A stretch of DNA of 64,000 nt. It comes from Akebia trifoliata (taxonomy: Eukaryota; Streptophyta; Magnoliopsida; Ranunculales; Lardizabalaceae). The notes under the pieces were generated by a model. That model saw only the letters and a program-made list of their open reading frames with translations, was not told the origin of the DNA and did no database searches. Both the position numbers and the translations under genes were made by a program. This document shows positions 1 through 11,956 of the stretch, one piece after another (within the stretch, counting starts at the first letter, position 1; the number at the start of each line of letters is the position of its first letter). The stretch spans positions 31,376,721 through 31,440,720 of the forward strand of contig CM030708.1 of assembly GCA_017979445.1 (NCBI GenBank). Direction: 5' to 3'.

Positions 1-700
1 TAATTATACAGAGAACACCTTCCTCAATCTCTCCATCATTACATATAATAAACTTGAGATAACAAAAATGATTGCTTCAGGGTATGTTCAGACCAACAAT
101 TGCGCGTACACATTCTTCATGGATTTCAGAACTAAATTTGCACTCCACATACTTAGTCTAGGATCTACTTATTTTAAAGCCCTTGGATTCCAACACCTCT
201 CTCAATAATTCTAGTTTATGTTAACTCCCTCTTTATTTTTATCAACTAATACTACATCATCATTTACAAATATCACACCGATGTACATGCTTTTGAATAT
301 GAGTAGTCATTTCATCTATAACTAAAGCCAACAAATATATACTCAAAACCGATCCTGAAGTAAAACCCATTTATCTCCTTTTCATTCACTCTTACACCAA
401 TCACATTTCTTGCACATAGATCTTTAATTATGCCATATACCCATTCACGAATTATTTCTCACACACCAAATAACTCTCTAGGCACGTCATTATATTCATT
501 CTCTAGATCAATTAAAACCATTCTCTGATTCTCGCTCTCTTCTCTATATGTCTCTATCATTTGTATAAGTAGAAAGATTGCCTAGATGAAACCTAATTAC
601 TTCTCCTATACATTCATTTATCTTAACCTTTGTTCAATCAATCTTTCTCATAGTTTTATAATGTTTGAGCTCCAAACCCTTCAAAGAGATCAACTTTCTT
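1..700 (-). mobile_element. Decayed non-LTR retrotransposon (LINE) reverse-transcriptase fragment
   Basis: Read on the minus strand in shifting frames, this stretch gives pieces of a plant LINE reverse transcriptase. Around 360-240 there is a GSVLSIYLLALVIDEMTTHI-like stretch, the usual GxxLSPxLFxLVxDE block. It is followed after a frameshift by FVNDDVVLVD at the position of the catalytic (Y/F)xDD box; the first Asp of the box is disturbed. Several stops and frameshifts make it dead. It lies in the second intron of the prefoldin 4 gene on the same strand. It matches the part of reverse transcriptase downstream of the fragment at 5150-5890. Boundaries are approximate, and the left end may lie outside the window. 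Confidence 0.7.
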
Positions 701-808
701 CTTTATAATTACATATTACTTCGTTTAGATTCAAAATGTGAAGAAAAATCAAGAAGTAAGGAACAACGCAAAGAACTAAAAAAGGGAAAGTTTAGTTGAT
801 GGGGATAC

Positions 809-1027
809 CTTAGCAATCTTGATCTCTTCTTCAAGCTCGTGAAATCTGTTATTTAATCTTCCGAACTGATTAATGTTCTGCTGATCCTCCCATGTCACCT
901 CCGTCTCTGATCCTCCACCCTTCAAACCGTACCATTAAATATAGATAAATAAATAAATCTCAGATCCAAAAAACCTAAGTAAAAAAAAACTAAATTAGGG
1001 TTTTTGTAGGGTTCTTACCTGCTGCAT
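809..1027 (-). CDS. PFD4: Prefoldin subunit 4, first two coding exons (partial gene)
   Basis: Prefoldin is a hexameric cytosolic co-chaperone that passes unfolded actin and tubulin to the CCT chaperonin; subunit 4 is one of its four beta-type subunits. Coding exon 1 is 1019-1027 and holds only three codons (MQQ) before a GTAAGA donor. Exon 2 is 809-919 (37 codons, phase 0 at both ends), starts [19 protein letters not shown] and ends [11 protein letters not shown] before GTATCC. The [15 protein letters not shown] block is the N-terminal signature of plant PFD4 and starts the first coiled-coil helix. Codons for the rest of the protein (about 90 residues, including the beta hairpin and second helix) would lie left of position 1, behind an intron carrying LINE debris. 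The start is the ATG at 1027-1025, which fits known PFD4 N-termini. Confidence 0.88.
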
Positions 1028-1194
1028 CTTTTTTATTCAGAGCTTCAACTACAGAATAGGTGAAGAAAGCTCGTGTGTATTGGCTCTGTGCGCAGTTTGG
1101 TTAGACGGATCGATCCCATTGTTACTTTGTTAGTAGAGAAATTTTATTGCCAGACCAACTTTTACTTTACTCACCCCAATCTTCAATGAAAATG

Positions 1195-1214
1195 TTTGAT
1201 GTGTACACATCAAA
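1195..1214. repeat. 20-bp perfect palindrome upstream of PFD4
   Basis: The 20 bases read TTTGATGTGTACACATCAAA, a perfect inverted repeat with no spacer. It lies about 170 bp upstream of the PFD4 start codon, in the presumed promoter or 5' leader. It could be a binding site for a dimeric factor, or chance in AT-rich DNA. No function is assigned. Confidence 0.6.
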
Positions 1215-1262
1215 TTCTTCTATGTTATTTCTACCCTTTGATTTTTTTTTGGTCCAACTAGT

Positions 1263-1630
1263 CTTACTAAGTTAGTAAGGATTTCACCCTCACTAAGGGT
1301 CTTTGGGCCCAACTTGTCACATCCAAAACCATGATCCGATGCTTCCGGGTTGTAGAGGATAAAATTTTGTGAACTTTGAAAAAAATAAAAAATTCTAAAA
1401 ATAAAGTTATTTTCTCACTGTTGAATTTTAATTTTAAATTTGGGAGTTATGTGAAAATTTGGTAGCCATCCATTTTAAAAATCGTTGATCAAACACAAAG
1501 GAAAAAAATAATAAATTTTAATGAATTTTTCCATGAAATCCACAAGGTTGTGTTGGATTGCCAATATGGTAATCCATTTGAGTAAAATGACTCTTAATAA
1601 GGCTTAAAATCTTTACTAAGTTTAGTAAGG
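1263..1630. mobile_element. MITE-like element with palindromic ends
   Basis: Both ends carry nearly the same word: CTTACTAAGTTAGTAAGG at 1263-1280 and TTTACTAAGTTTAGTAAGG at 1612-1630. Because the word is itself palindromic, it forms both terminal direct and inverted repeats. The interior is AT-rich and non-coding. No clear target-site duplication was found, so transposon origin is an inference. It sits in the upstream region of PFD4. Confidence 0.4.
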
Positions 1631-2993
1631 AAATTGTTTCTCTTTATTTTTTTTTCAACGATGATGTACTTATTTAGATGGAGCATCGTTGAGCAGAGGT
1701 AAGTTGGAGGAATAATTATTATTATTATTTATATTTTTCAGACTAATGTCCTTGCCGTTATCTTCCACTTTAGGCCAAAAATTCTTTGATTTTTTTCCCC
1801 ACAAACTCATATTGCCTACAAAGGATAAAAACATGTTGGAAATATTGGTTTAGAATTTGAAAATATAATGAAAAGAAAATAAAAGACTTTGAACTTGTTT
1901 TTTTTCTTAATAACGTTATTTGCTGTCTTCTCAAATAAAAATGTTCGAAGATTACAAATGAATTTTCAAGATACAACGAGTCCAATCTCTTCGTTACAAA
2001 TCGTAATCTCGTAAAGGCAGAGAACTGCCTTGATGACTGAAAGGAATTAAATACCAAAAACAAAAGAAAAAGAATCTAGAGTAATAAGATTCCTTCTGTG
2101 TGTCCTCGAGAACATTCCCTCAGTCAGTAAAGGCCATGTAATCACTTTCCATGATGCCCATTTGCTAGCTTAATCGTGCCACACAATCTATTAATCCCTT
2201 GGAAAGGGTCATCGATGCTTCTAACTCATGAACATTTGGCCTTTTTTTTTATGGACCTACACAGTAAAAATCATTATGATTGGTGTTTCGGACTCATCTT
2301 TTGAATAATTTTAATGGACTTCATGATAGGCCACTGGGATGACTCGTCCATCATTAAAAACACTCAAATATCACTAAACATGCCCACAGTTTGCTTGTGT
2401 TAGAGTTAAGTTCCACTCAATCCTCTACAACGGAAATAACTGCTTTTATTCAATCTTTCTCAGTTTTCCATCATCCATCTCAATATTATCATTATCTCCA
2501 ATATGTTCAACCAAGTGACGATATTGTTTAATTGCCAAACATTCAGGCCATAAAGCAAAGGTCTTCGGAAAGAAAACGACCACCACATGCATTAGGATCA
2601 TCGCTTCTGGATAGCAAAAGAACCCAGCATAGAATGCATGCCCGAAAGCCAGAAAGAATGGAAATAATCTTCATTTGTAATTAAATGCATGAAATCCTGA
2701 AAAAAACTGTTCATGATAATAATAATAATAATTCATTTGTTACAAACAAGTTGAATGAGAGAATCATAGATTATGCGCGTGCACAAGCACACACGAAGAT
2801 CAGAACTCAAACATACGAAATATGCTTGAGAACAGGTACCTGGTCGCATAAATACCGTAAAATTTTACCCATGCAAACGTATGCTAGGAAGATACATGTT
2901 GAAGCCAACGGACTGACAGAGACTAAGTGAGTAAGACCAAAGCCACCATTTAGATTATTGAAGATGTAGACGAAAAAAGAATGATAGGGTCTT
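1631..2993. other. Intergenic stretch between PFD4 promoter and DRIP 3' end
   Basis: No coding exon, RNA gene or clear transposon was recognised. It contains short ATT/TAA microsatellites near 1713 and 2718. The right part, next to the DRIP stop codon at 2994, should hold the DRIP 3' UTR and polyadenylation signals on the minus strand. Confidence 0.6.
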
Positions 2994-5900
2994 TTAAGAG
3001 AGCGGAATCTTCCGAGAATAGACCAGCATCATCACAAAATCCTTTCCCGAGGTGCCTAAAGATGCAGATACTCTTTGCGATGTCGATGCAGTTTGTAGCC
3101 ACAAATCTACCAAGTTATGCAGTTGCAATGTGGGGACCAATGCCTGACCGTGACATGTAATCTCGACCTATGAGACAATAAACCAACCAATTTACATTTT
3201 TAAATAATAATAAATAAAAAATAGTCAATGCAACAAGATGAATGGTAAGGCTGTCCTTCATTTGTACATATTTAGTATCGATAACTTACATTTATCCAAG
3301 CGCATACAAAAAGAAACATGTCTACATGTTATGCATAAGATAAGGAACCTCAAATTTTTGCAATATAATTCATGTTTAATACACAAATTTATGTCTTTTT
3401 ATAAAGAATATAATTTTTTTTTTTTATAAATATAAATTATATAAATGAAAAGACGAAAGGGAGGCTGAGGTAACCCCCAAACAACAATATAAGCAAAACA
3501 ACAAGAAAAGGAGAAAGAAAGCAAAAATACATGCCCTGCGTGGGGCTACGAGTCACAAATGTTATCCCAATTAAAAACAAAGAATATAATACAACCGAAA
3601 TTCTCAAAAATATGGAATATAAGTGGATTTTGGGCTACCTGCATCATCTGAGTGGGATCCGTATTGTTATAATGGTTACTATGACCATTATAATAGTGAC
3701 CATTTATTCTGTTTTAGTTCTATGTTTTAATATTTAGATTTTATATGTGAAATTATTAAAATGTTATGATAATTCTAAAATAATGAGACACTGGTATTTA
3801 TAATATATAATGCAATGCAGTATGACCTAAAGATGATTAGAATGCTATTATAATGGTTATTACAGCCGTTACTAAGACATAGGTAGAAACTCAAGGAATG
3901 TTAGGTTACAATGCATTCCATGCATCCCAAGAACAAAACAAACGCCCACTGCTCCATTATTATGTTATTGAGCTTGCAATGCAGAAAAATATTATTTGCT
4001 AAGGTCACATTTGGATTTGATTTTGGGGAAGGAAACAAAGATGAACTCACCTCAGCTTCACTTGTAAGATTAAGTTTCTTCACAAGATACTTCTGGATGA
4101 ACGAAACTGGTAAACTACCATCCCTATGATAAATAAATAAATAAAAACAAGTTAATATCAGCACCAAAATTCATGTCAGGAAGGTGGTGAAGCTTTTATC
4201 CGTGCTTGGGAATGAAATGTAGTGTTCAGGGAAAAAAAAAAGTCAATATGAAATAAGAAATTTGCAGACATACAAGGAATGTTCATTATAGTCATTTACA
4301 ATTCCAACCCCAAACTTCTGAAATAAACAAGAAGTAACAGTAGTGAACTTCGATGATGGTCATCTCTTATTGACCAAATAAAATTTAAATCCTTATCTTA
4401 ACTAGTAGTAAATAAACAATAAGAAACCAAATTGAGTATGGTTACTACTTGTTTAACCATATCCATCATTTGGGAACAATTTTAGGCATGTTCATGGTTT
4501 AAAATATCGTATTGATTGAATGTTTCGGTTAATGAGAAAACCGATACGGTATCGGCCTATACATTCCCGAATCATTCAATGTTTCGAGGTAAATGTTTCG
4601 TATCAGTCTGAGCCAATACCAATACGTATTGATCTATACATTCCGATATTTTAAACCATGGGCATGTTAGCTTTAGGATAATTTCTATTCTCAGTCCATT
4701 TATAATGTGGGTTACTATTTTTTGTGTGTTGTTAGTATTAACAGGAGTGTGTTAAAGTTGCTATCTGTGTCATTCAAAAAGTTGGAGAGTATTAGAATAT
4801 AAATCAAAGGCCACTGTCCAGACACTAAATAAATCCTTAAAACCACTCATCTTGTTTGTGAAGCCTTAAAAAATGCAGTATTGGTGCTGTTCAATAGAAG
4901 ACTAAAGGTTGGTGCAAACAAGGTATTAAACTTCCTAATAGCCCTAAACTTCATTCAGTTAAAATACAAAACTACCTGTAGAAAGTTTAATTTGACTTGG
5001 AGAAGTTCTGTCAAAATTAACCAAGTTATAGGAGTTTGGAAAAATGTTGCTAATAAGCTAGAAAATGCACTGATTATGTGATTGAACAAGAATGGTAAAA
5101 ACACTCCTCATTATTTAACAATAAGCAATCAATTCAAAGATGAAGGAATTAAGTAAAATTAAGGACATGGTTCATGTTAGATGCATTAAGGGCAATGTGG
5201 GAGGGATCTTGGTAAAAGATGAGGAGATTGGGTAAAAGTGGAATAGTTACTCACATAAAGTATTAGATAAAGAGCACATAAGGAAGAGGACTAGGAAGAG
5301 ATACATGACAACCAAAAAGGTGATCAAAAGTGAAAAGCACTTGAGAAGGTAGAAGGGAATTTAGGACCAGATAGTATTTCAATGGAGGTATGGAAATGCA
5401 TGGGAAACACTGGATTACTTTGGCTAACCAAATTCAATATTATTTTGAAGACTAAGGAAATGTCAGGTGAATGTAGAAAACTATCGTAGAATTAATATAA
5501 ATATTTAGTTACACCGACTATCAAGATATCAAATGAACTACACTATGAAATAAAACTAGGGGAGATAGTTTTAAAAAAAAAAAACAAGATCAAGACAAAC
5601 AATCATAGAAGAAAACCAATTTTGTTTTATGCGAGGGAGATCAACAATTGAGGAGACAATCTCCTTCCATGGAAAAATTAAGTTCTTCGAAAAGAAGAGT
5701 AATCTCTACATTTATATTGACTTGAGAAAGCGCATGACATAGTACATACACAGTTAATTAAGTGGTTTATGGGTAGTTGGAAAGAAATGGAGCCCAAGTG
5801 AATATATTGACATAATTAAGGTTTGATAGGTATGTGTGAAACTGTGAGTTATGGGTAAGATCACAACATATTTACCTTTTTCATGAGTTTTATGAGAGAG

Positions 5901-8900
5901 AGGAGTGCAGTGGAGCTAGGTTTTCATGCTAGGGATTTTCTCACTTTCTATTAAAAAATAAATATAAGCAAATGCATTAAAGCATATGGAAATTTCACTT
6001 GGACAAGCATTTGGATAAATATTATTAGAGTAATAGCTAACAGCTTCTATCCAACAAATATCATGATACTTTGCAATGGGAATTGAGTCCAAGTACCAGA
6101 CTTGCCTCATAGGGTACCTGGACAATATAGTTAAATTATTAAAATAATTTATCCTTTTTAACATAAATATTTAGGTACAGCTAAGCCATATCCATACCTA
6201 GATCCAAGTCAACAAACATCTAAAATGCAACATCATTGGAAATAGTAACCCTAGTCATACAACTGGTCAAATATTTTTATAATATTCTATATATGATATG
6301 TGCTTGCATACACAAACCATGCCATATCTTTTCCAAAGGCATTTCATGTAAAACACACGTCCAAGTTTATTTTTCCCTATTGTACCAATACCTCTATTAC
6401 AATACCAGCCAAAATTGACAACTACGGTATGCTTGATAAATGTGAACCTTCTTAATAATTTTAACACAATATATACTGCAAACAAAAAGGAACACTCTCT
6501 TAAGAAGAACATGCTTAAGGCCAAGGCATCGAATATATTTTAGGGTGTCAAACAAATCTAGACAAAATTATGCATAATAGGAATAAGTGACAAACTATGA
6601 ATATAGAGTTAGGTAGAGAGGGTCCAAAGGAACAAACTTTATCCTCAAGTAACATGCAGATATCTGTGGCAAGGGTGCATCTCCTTCCCTGAAATCATTT
6701 ACCACGATATGAGCAAACAAACAGAGGCACAAAAGATAAAACTAAATTGTCTAACTTGATGTCTCTGAGAAAAAATGAATTCTTTTTTATTTCAGATTCT
6801 AAAAGGTTTCTTACTGTTCTTCAGAAGCCACTAATGTGAACCAAATCGGACTGGTTCTTCTGTCATTCTTAGCACTTGATGCATCAAGCACATCTTGAGC
6901 TGATAAGCACGGCTCCCTTGAAGCAGCGGACCTTTTTCGACCCATCCTACGCAATTTTCCAGGTTTGACCAATCCTTGAGACGATGGAGTGGAACCATTC
7001 TTGTAATCCTGGCCTTTTGATTTGTGTACATGTTCCCTAACTTTAGTTCTAGGCACATGTACTTCACAGTCGGGAGCATCAGTTGCTTCTGATTTGAGAG
7101 TGGAGCCTTGAGAATTGTACTTAAATGACTTTGTTCTATTTGCAACCTCAACTAGGCAGTTTAAGGGTTTCCAGAGATCAACTTTCCCTTCCCATGGTTC
7201 ATCGCCATTCTTTGTATCTTTATTAGATATGTGATGGTTAGAAGGCTCGGCATTGGAAAAATTCTGCAACAGTTAAAAAATTAAGCACACAAAGACATGT
7301 TAGTAAAATATTCCATGATCTTGTATGTGGGAAAAAAAAGTACAGAAAACAAACAAACAAACCAATGTGAATCCTCCTTTACCTGCCTTCGATTTTGAGC
7401 AATCTTGTTTAGGGTCTCAGGTGAGCTTGAGCTCTCCGGGCGATCTTCGAGAGGATTCTCCTCTTTTTTAATGGGTTCCTCAATGGAAAAACTAGATCCA
7501 CGTAAAGTAGCGGCTTTTCTTGCAACTGCTTTTGTTCTTCTTCCAGTAAAGCCGGTCTGCGTTGATACTCGAGGAGTGCTAACCACCAGAGATGAGAGTG
7601 ATCTCTCCTTTCTTCTAACTGGCAATGAAATTGAAGGCAAAACTTCAGGTGCCTTAACCTTTCTTCTTTTGAAAGGGAAAATCTTGGCCCTTACATCTTG
7701 TAAACTGTGGTCTGGCCTGCAAATTACCAAAAATCAAAGTGTTTGCTTGAACAAACATGAGCACATATCAATCCAAACCTTGTTTTAGTGAGAAAAACAA
7801 AGGGTATCTTCAAATAATGGAAATCCATAACATAATTTAAGTGGAAATAAATAGGTTAACCAGCCTGCATCAAGAACCATGTGAAAAGACCTGTCAGGAC
7901 AATTAAGATTGTCACACTCCAAACTTCTAACACAAATCCCCATGATTTTGTTTTAGTCTTCGAGGCGTGAGACACACATCCCCATATATAAAGTCTGATA
8001 AAGATAGTTTATCCATGTAACATGTTGGGGTTATCACACCCAAATTAGTAAAAGAGCAATCCAATGGCACCGACAATCCTATTAATAGACATGTCACACA
8101 AACATAAACTCCACACTAGTAGTTCAACAATGAGTTGTGCACAATTTCAACATACGGCACTGATTTCCGTAAAGCTTCTTGATATAGAAAAATAAATGTC
8201 AGAAAGTGGATAATTTGATCATTCGCATGCAGATCGTCATTAGGCACTTGTAGAAATACCTTATATCAATAATTAATTGACCATTAAGCATTCATTTCTA
8301 AATTCTTTTATCTTCTTGTCTCAATGAACTCCATTGTACTCAGACTAACCAACAGAGCATCACTTAATACTTCTACTAAGGTTTAAGTCTCAAGAGGTAT
8401 TGTCTCCAACTATGATGAGGCAATCAATGAAAAGGACTTTTTCATTAGCTAGTGTGTGAATGGATTGGAAACTGTACCAAAGAGCAGATTCACCGCACAA
8501 CAGAGCACAATCCCAAAATCTCACTTTCTCATTAAAACCAAACAAAATCCAATATCATTGTTGAATGAAGGCTTTGTCATGGAGATTCCATTCCACATAC
8601 TAAAACCACAAGGAGTAATAGGATAGGGTCTGCTATCGTTGATTTTGTGAACTACTATTGAAGTAGATAGTTCTTACCCATAAGGCACTCGTCTACTTAT
8701 TGAATCTCAAATCCATAACCACTTCCATAAAAGAGCATCGTTCATATTTTTAAAGTGTCTCAACTCGTGCCCACCAATACTCAAGAAGATGACATTCATG
8801 ATGGTTATCTTTTTATCCCAAAACAAGTTTTTAACTGACTTCTTTATCCTATTCTCCACGTTCATCGGAATAGAGAACAAATATGAGAAACAAATAGGAA

Positions 8901-11900
8901 GGTTTGAAACGAATGCTTTAATAAGGGTGATTCTACCTCCGATGGACAAGTACATAACTTTCCATGTACCATTGAACTTTCACCACTGGATCCCATACCG
9001 TTTTAGATCAATAGCTAGCTTCTAATGGAAGACCAAGATAAGACATCGGAACATGGATTGTCCTTCATGCCAAGCTAACCACCACCAATTAAATCTAGTT
9101 CACATCCCCAACCTTATCACCACTCTTATGAATTAACTTGAAAGCCTAAAACCGCATCAACAATTAAACATACCTCGAAGCATGAATTTGGTCTAGAGAA
9201 GCTCCAAAAAAGGATGATGTAATCCATAAAGTGGGAATGAATAACAATTGGTCTTTCCCCCCCAACCTTGAACCACTCATTATACTCAGATCTGTTATCC
9301 TTTAAATCAATCTACTTAGAGCTTCAATCACAACTATAAAGAGAAGGAGATGATGGGTAACCTCACCTAGGTCCTCTAGAGCTTCTAAAGAAGCCAACAA
9401 GAGAACCATTAACTAGAATGGAGAATGACGCCTTATAGACATGTCGTGATCTTTCTCCTCCATTAGATCCTCAAATTCACAGGATGTAACTTCTATTTAA
9501 AACCCCAAGGGATTGGCCTAGTGGCAAGCCGAACCTTGATAAGCTCCTCAAGAAGGGTAGGTCAAGTGTTCAAAACCCCACCAAGCAATGAATTTCTTGG
9601 GGCCACCTCCAGGGTCCGGTTGACCTTCAACTCAACTAGTTGCACATAGAGCTTTCCAAGTGGGCGGTGCGTGTGACCATGGGATTAGTCTCACCCGAAG
9701 GGTAAGGATACCCATGATAAGCACACAAAAAAACAAAAACTTCTATTTAAATTACCATGTAGCTTTAAGCACAGTAATAATTTTCACATGGCAATATAAC
9801 TAAACCAATTGGCAAAATTTTGAAGTGTTGAACCAATGAAGAGAGAGATCATAGATGCTAGCAGAACATTAAGTCCGAAAAAAAGGATTTGACCTGAGCT
9901 TCTCCACCGGAACACAACCCAAATCGATATTGCATATAGGGCAGCAATCGACCTCCTCATCTGTGAGTTTCTCATATATGCATTTCCTGCAGACTGGTTT
10001 GAACATCAAATACAAGTATCAGATATTTCCCCTTAATAGAGTCAAAGACATTCTCAGAAAACTATGTAGCAAAGATGATGACATGTACATCAATGTCTAA
10101 CACCAACAGGAAGTGTCAGCCACACCAACCCTCAACAGAACCAACATGTCCCTTCTGTTTGTTCCATATGTTGAGCAATATATTCTCTAAGATACTTCTG
10201 TTAATGATCGGTGTACGGTATAAAGAAGTTTTGATAAAATGGTGTAACTTAAAAGGGAAACATATTTTTCCTAAGCACATTTTACGTATTACAGAGCAGT
10301 AAATGTCTTTAAACTCTATCTAAATGTCTTTAAACTCCATCTAAATTCAGCCAGAGAACACTTTACTTCACTCAATAATGTGAGAAGGAATGAGTGACAT
10401 TTATTGCTCTAGAAGAGTGAAAAAAGCTCTAAAAAAATTCAACTCCCAATTAAAAAAATAATAGTAATATTTCAAAAAGACATTTAAATAATCTAAAGAA
10501 GTTGTCGGGCTCGTTAGCATGTAAAGAAAATACATAGGTAAAAAATGTTTTTCAACAAGGAAAATTCTATAAAATGCTTATGAAATTGAACACTTAAAAG
10601 AAAAGCCATTCTCCTTTAATAACCATAAACAGAAATTAGTTGCTTCAGAATTAGTCCTCCAAAATAAAGAAAAAGCTGAACAATGCCTTTAGGAGCTTCC
10701 CTGTAGGTGCAAAACCTGCAGCCATCAGAAGCTTCCACAAAAAACCCAAAAAGTTCATCGAAGTTGTTAACCACGTCAAGGAACTCAAATTTATTCTCGA
10801 ATGCACTCTATGAACAGCAGCCAACACAAGACCATACATGGGATCAAAAAGATAAAGAATTACCTACTTAGACACAATGCATACATATGCAAGAAATAAC
10901 CAGATTGCCCCCATAAGCACCACTACCAAACTTCCAATTCCAAATGTGAGAGAGTCTCATTTAAATCAATGTATTATTCTCAATTCTCAAGCTGTTTCAT
11001 CTTTGACAGATATGTTAAGAGGAGTGAAGATAGTCAAATTGACCAAATTCCAAACTTCAAAAGGGAGGAAGACCCATTTGAATGTTGTTCGTCTTGAGAT
11101 GTTTCGTCCGTGATAGATTACTAATTGGAGTGAAGATCTTCAGATTGTTAACAATATACGTAATTAGCAAAGCTGGAAAAGCATGGAAGAAACAGAGTTT
11201 TGTGCCCCTAATCAACTCAACCCGTGAACTATATCTTTTCCAATCAAGTCCTTACAAATGTTTCAACTACAAGTACAGAATTTATTAATTGATTGACTTA
11301 TTATTTAAAATAAACAGGAAAAATAAAAGAAACCATCAATTTCTTACAATATTATTTTCCAATGGAACCACAAAATAGAAAGATAAATTGATCAAACAAA
11401 CATTCAGCTCCTATTTACAAACAAGGTGAAACCTTCATAGTCTTTAAAGCCTAAAACAAATTGTTTCTAACCTTTTTGGTGAATCTAACCACATCAACAA
11501 CTTCAAATCTTACAAATAAGATAAACCAAAAAAACTAGAACAAGACCACAAACTCTATTGATCTTCTTTTTCTTTTCTTTTTTTTTTTCCTTTCGGTAGT
11601 TAAGCTTCAAATCTATAGAGCAAGAGAAATCCAGATCATTAATAAAATTCAAAATACAAACAACCCAGATCATAAAAACGCAAAACATGATAATCTCATA
11701 TCGTAAAAACGAAAAATACGAGAAACCCAGATCATAAAAACGCTAATTATGCACGACCCAGATCATGAAAAATAAGAAAGACGAAGAACCCAGATCAAAA
11801 CAAGCAAAAAGGAACGAAATTTAGAACATAGAGAGACTTACACGTATGAAGGCATTCAGATATGGTCGTAGCTTCTCTCAAGAGATTATTACAGAGAGGG

Positions 11901-11956
11901 CATTTCATGCACGCCATGAGAGCCTCCTTTCGAACTTTGACCAACTGACTCGTCAT
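2994..11956 (-). CDS. DRIP: RING-type E3 ubiquitin ligase, DREB2A-interacting protein (DRIP) family
   Basis: Seven coding exons: 11842-11956, 9894-9993, 7383-7716, 6815-7263, 6638-6688, 4051-4123, 2994-3167 (1296 nt, 431 aa; Arabidopsis DRIP1/2 are about 420 aa). All junctions are GT-AG with an open frame. The N-terminal C3HC4 RING uses C19, C22, C35, H37, C40, C43, C56 and C59. A basic KRRK stretch follows (possible NLS), then the conserved RSLSSLVVSTPRVSTQ segment and the EPWEGKVDLWKPLNCLVEVA block. The C-terminus is RAWUL-like (PVSFIQKYLVKKLNLTSEAE, then LQLHNLVDLWLQ and FVMMLVYSRKIP). The family ubiquitinates DREB2A in the nucleus and restrains drought responses; that role here is inferred by homology. 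Introns carry LINE, SINE and MITE insertions. DRIP1 versus DRIP2 orthology cannot be decided. Confidence 0.95.
4493..4660. mobile_element. hAT-type MITE, 168 bp, with 8-bp target duplication
   Basis: The terminal inverted repeats are CATGGTTTAAAATATCG at the left and its exact complement at the right. They are flanked by direct repeats GGCATGTT at 4485-4492 and 4661-4668. An 8-bp duplication is typical of hAT transposons. The interior contains repeated ATGTTTCG and CGATACGG-type words and no coding capacity. It lies in the DRIP intron between the exons at 6638-6688 and 4051-4123. Confidence 0.85.
5150..5890 (+). mobile_element. Decayed LINE reverse-transcriptase fragment in DRIP intron
   Basis: Plus-strand frames give, in order, pieces resembling VRCIKGN, then LGPDSISMEVWKCMGNTGLLWLTK (around 5360-5430), an M(S)GECRK piece, a YRRINI block, an ENQFCFMREGDQQLRRQSP-like run corresponding to ENQFGFMPGRST, and IDLRKRMT for the DLEKAYD motif (about 5715-5745). 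This is the N-terminal half of a plant non-LTR reverse transcriptase with several stops and frameshifts. It lies antisense to DRIP. The stretch on either side (4680-5150, 5890-6630) may be further element sequence but was not recognised. Confidence 0.7.
8700..9420 (-). mobile_element. L1-type LINE reverse-transcriptase fragment in DRIP intron
   Basis: Minus-strand translation gives a GxPLSPFLFIVVIEALSRLI block near 9350, then IHVPMSYLGLPLEAS near 9050 and MYLSIGGRITLIKAFVSNLP (8955 downward) followed by VKNLFWDK. These are the palm and C-terminal blocks of plant L1 elements (compare LPISYLGLPLG and KYLSxGGRxTLIKSVLSxxP). Internal stops show it is inactive. It lies in the DRIP intron between coding exons 2 and 3, on the same strand as DRIP. 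Confidence 0.8.
9502..9737 (+). mobile_element. tRNA-derived SINE, full length, 14-bp target duplication
   Basis: Direct repeats AACTTCTATTTAAA at 9488-9501 and 9738-9751 bracket 236 bp that ends in an A-rich tail. Near the 5' end is a box-A-like TGGCCTAGTGGC, and about 60 bp further a box-B-like GTGTTCAAAACCCC, the internal Pol III promoter arrangement. The 3' part contains GGGTAAGGATACCCAT before the tail, resembling the end of the SINE at 52951-53204. It lies in the DRIP intron between exons 2 and 3. Confidence 0.88.

Noticed and set aside
5916..6524. Two minus-strand frames with weak resemblance to copia polyprotein (IGTIGKNKLGRVFY)
   Set aside because: No integrase, protease or reverse-transcriptase motif could be confirmed; too weak to call.
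7405..7788. Plus-strand open frame of 127 codons
   Set aside because: Antisense to DRIP exon 3, whose minus-strand protein matches the family.
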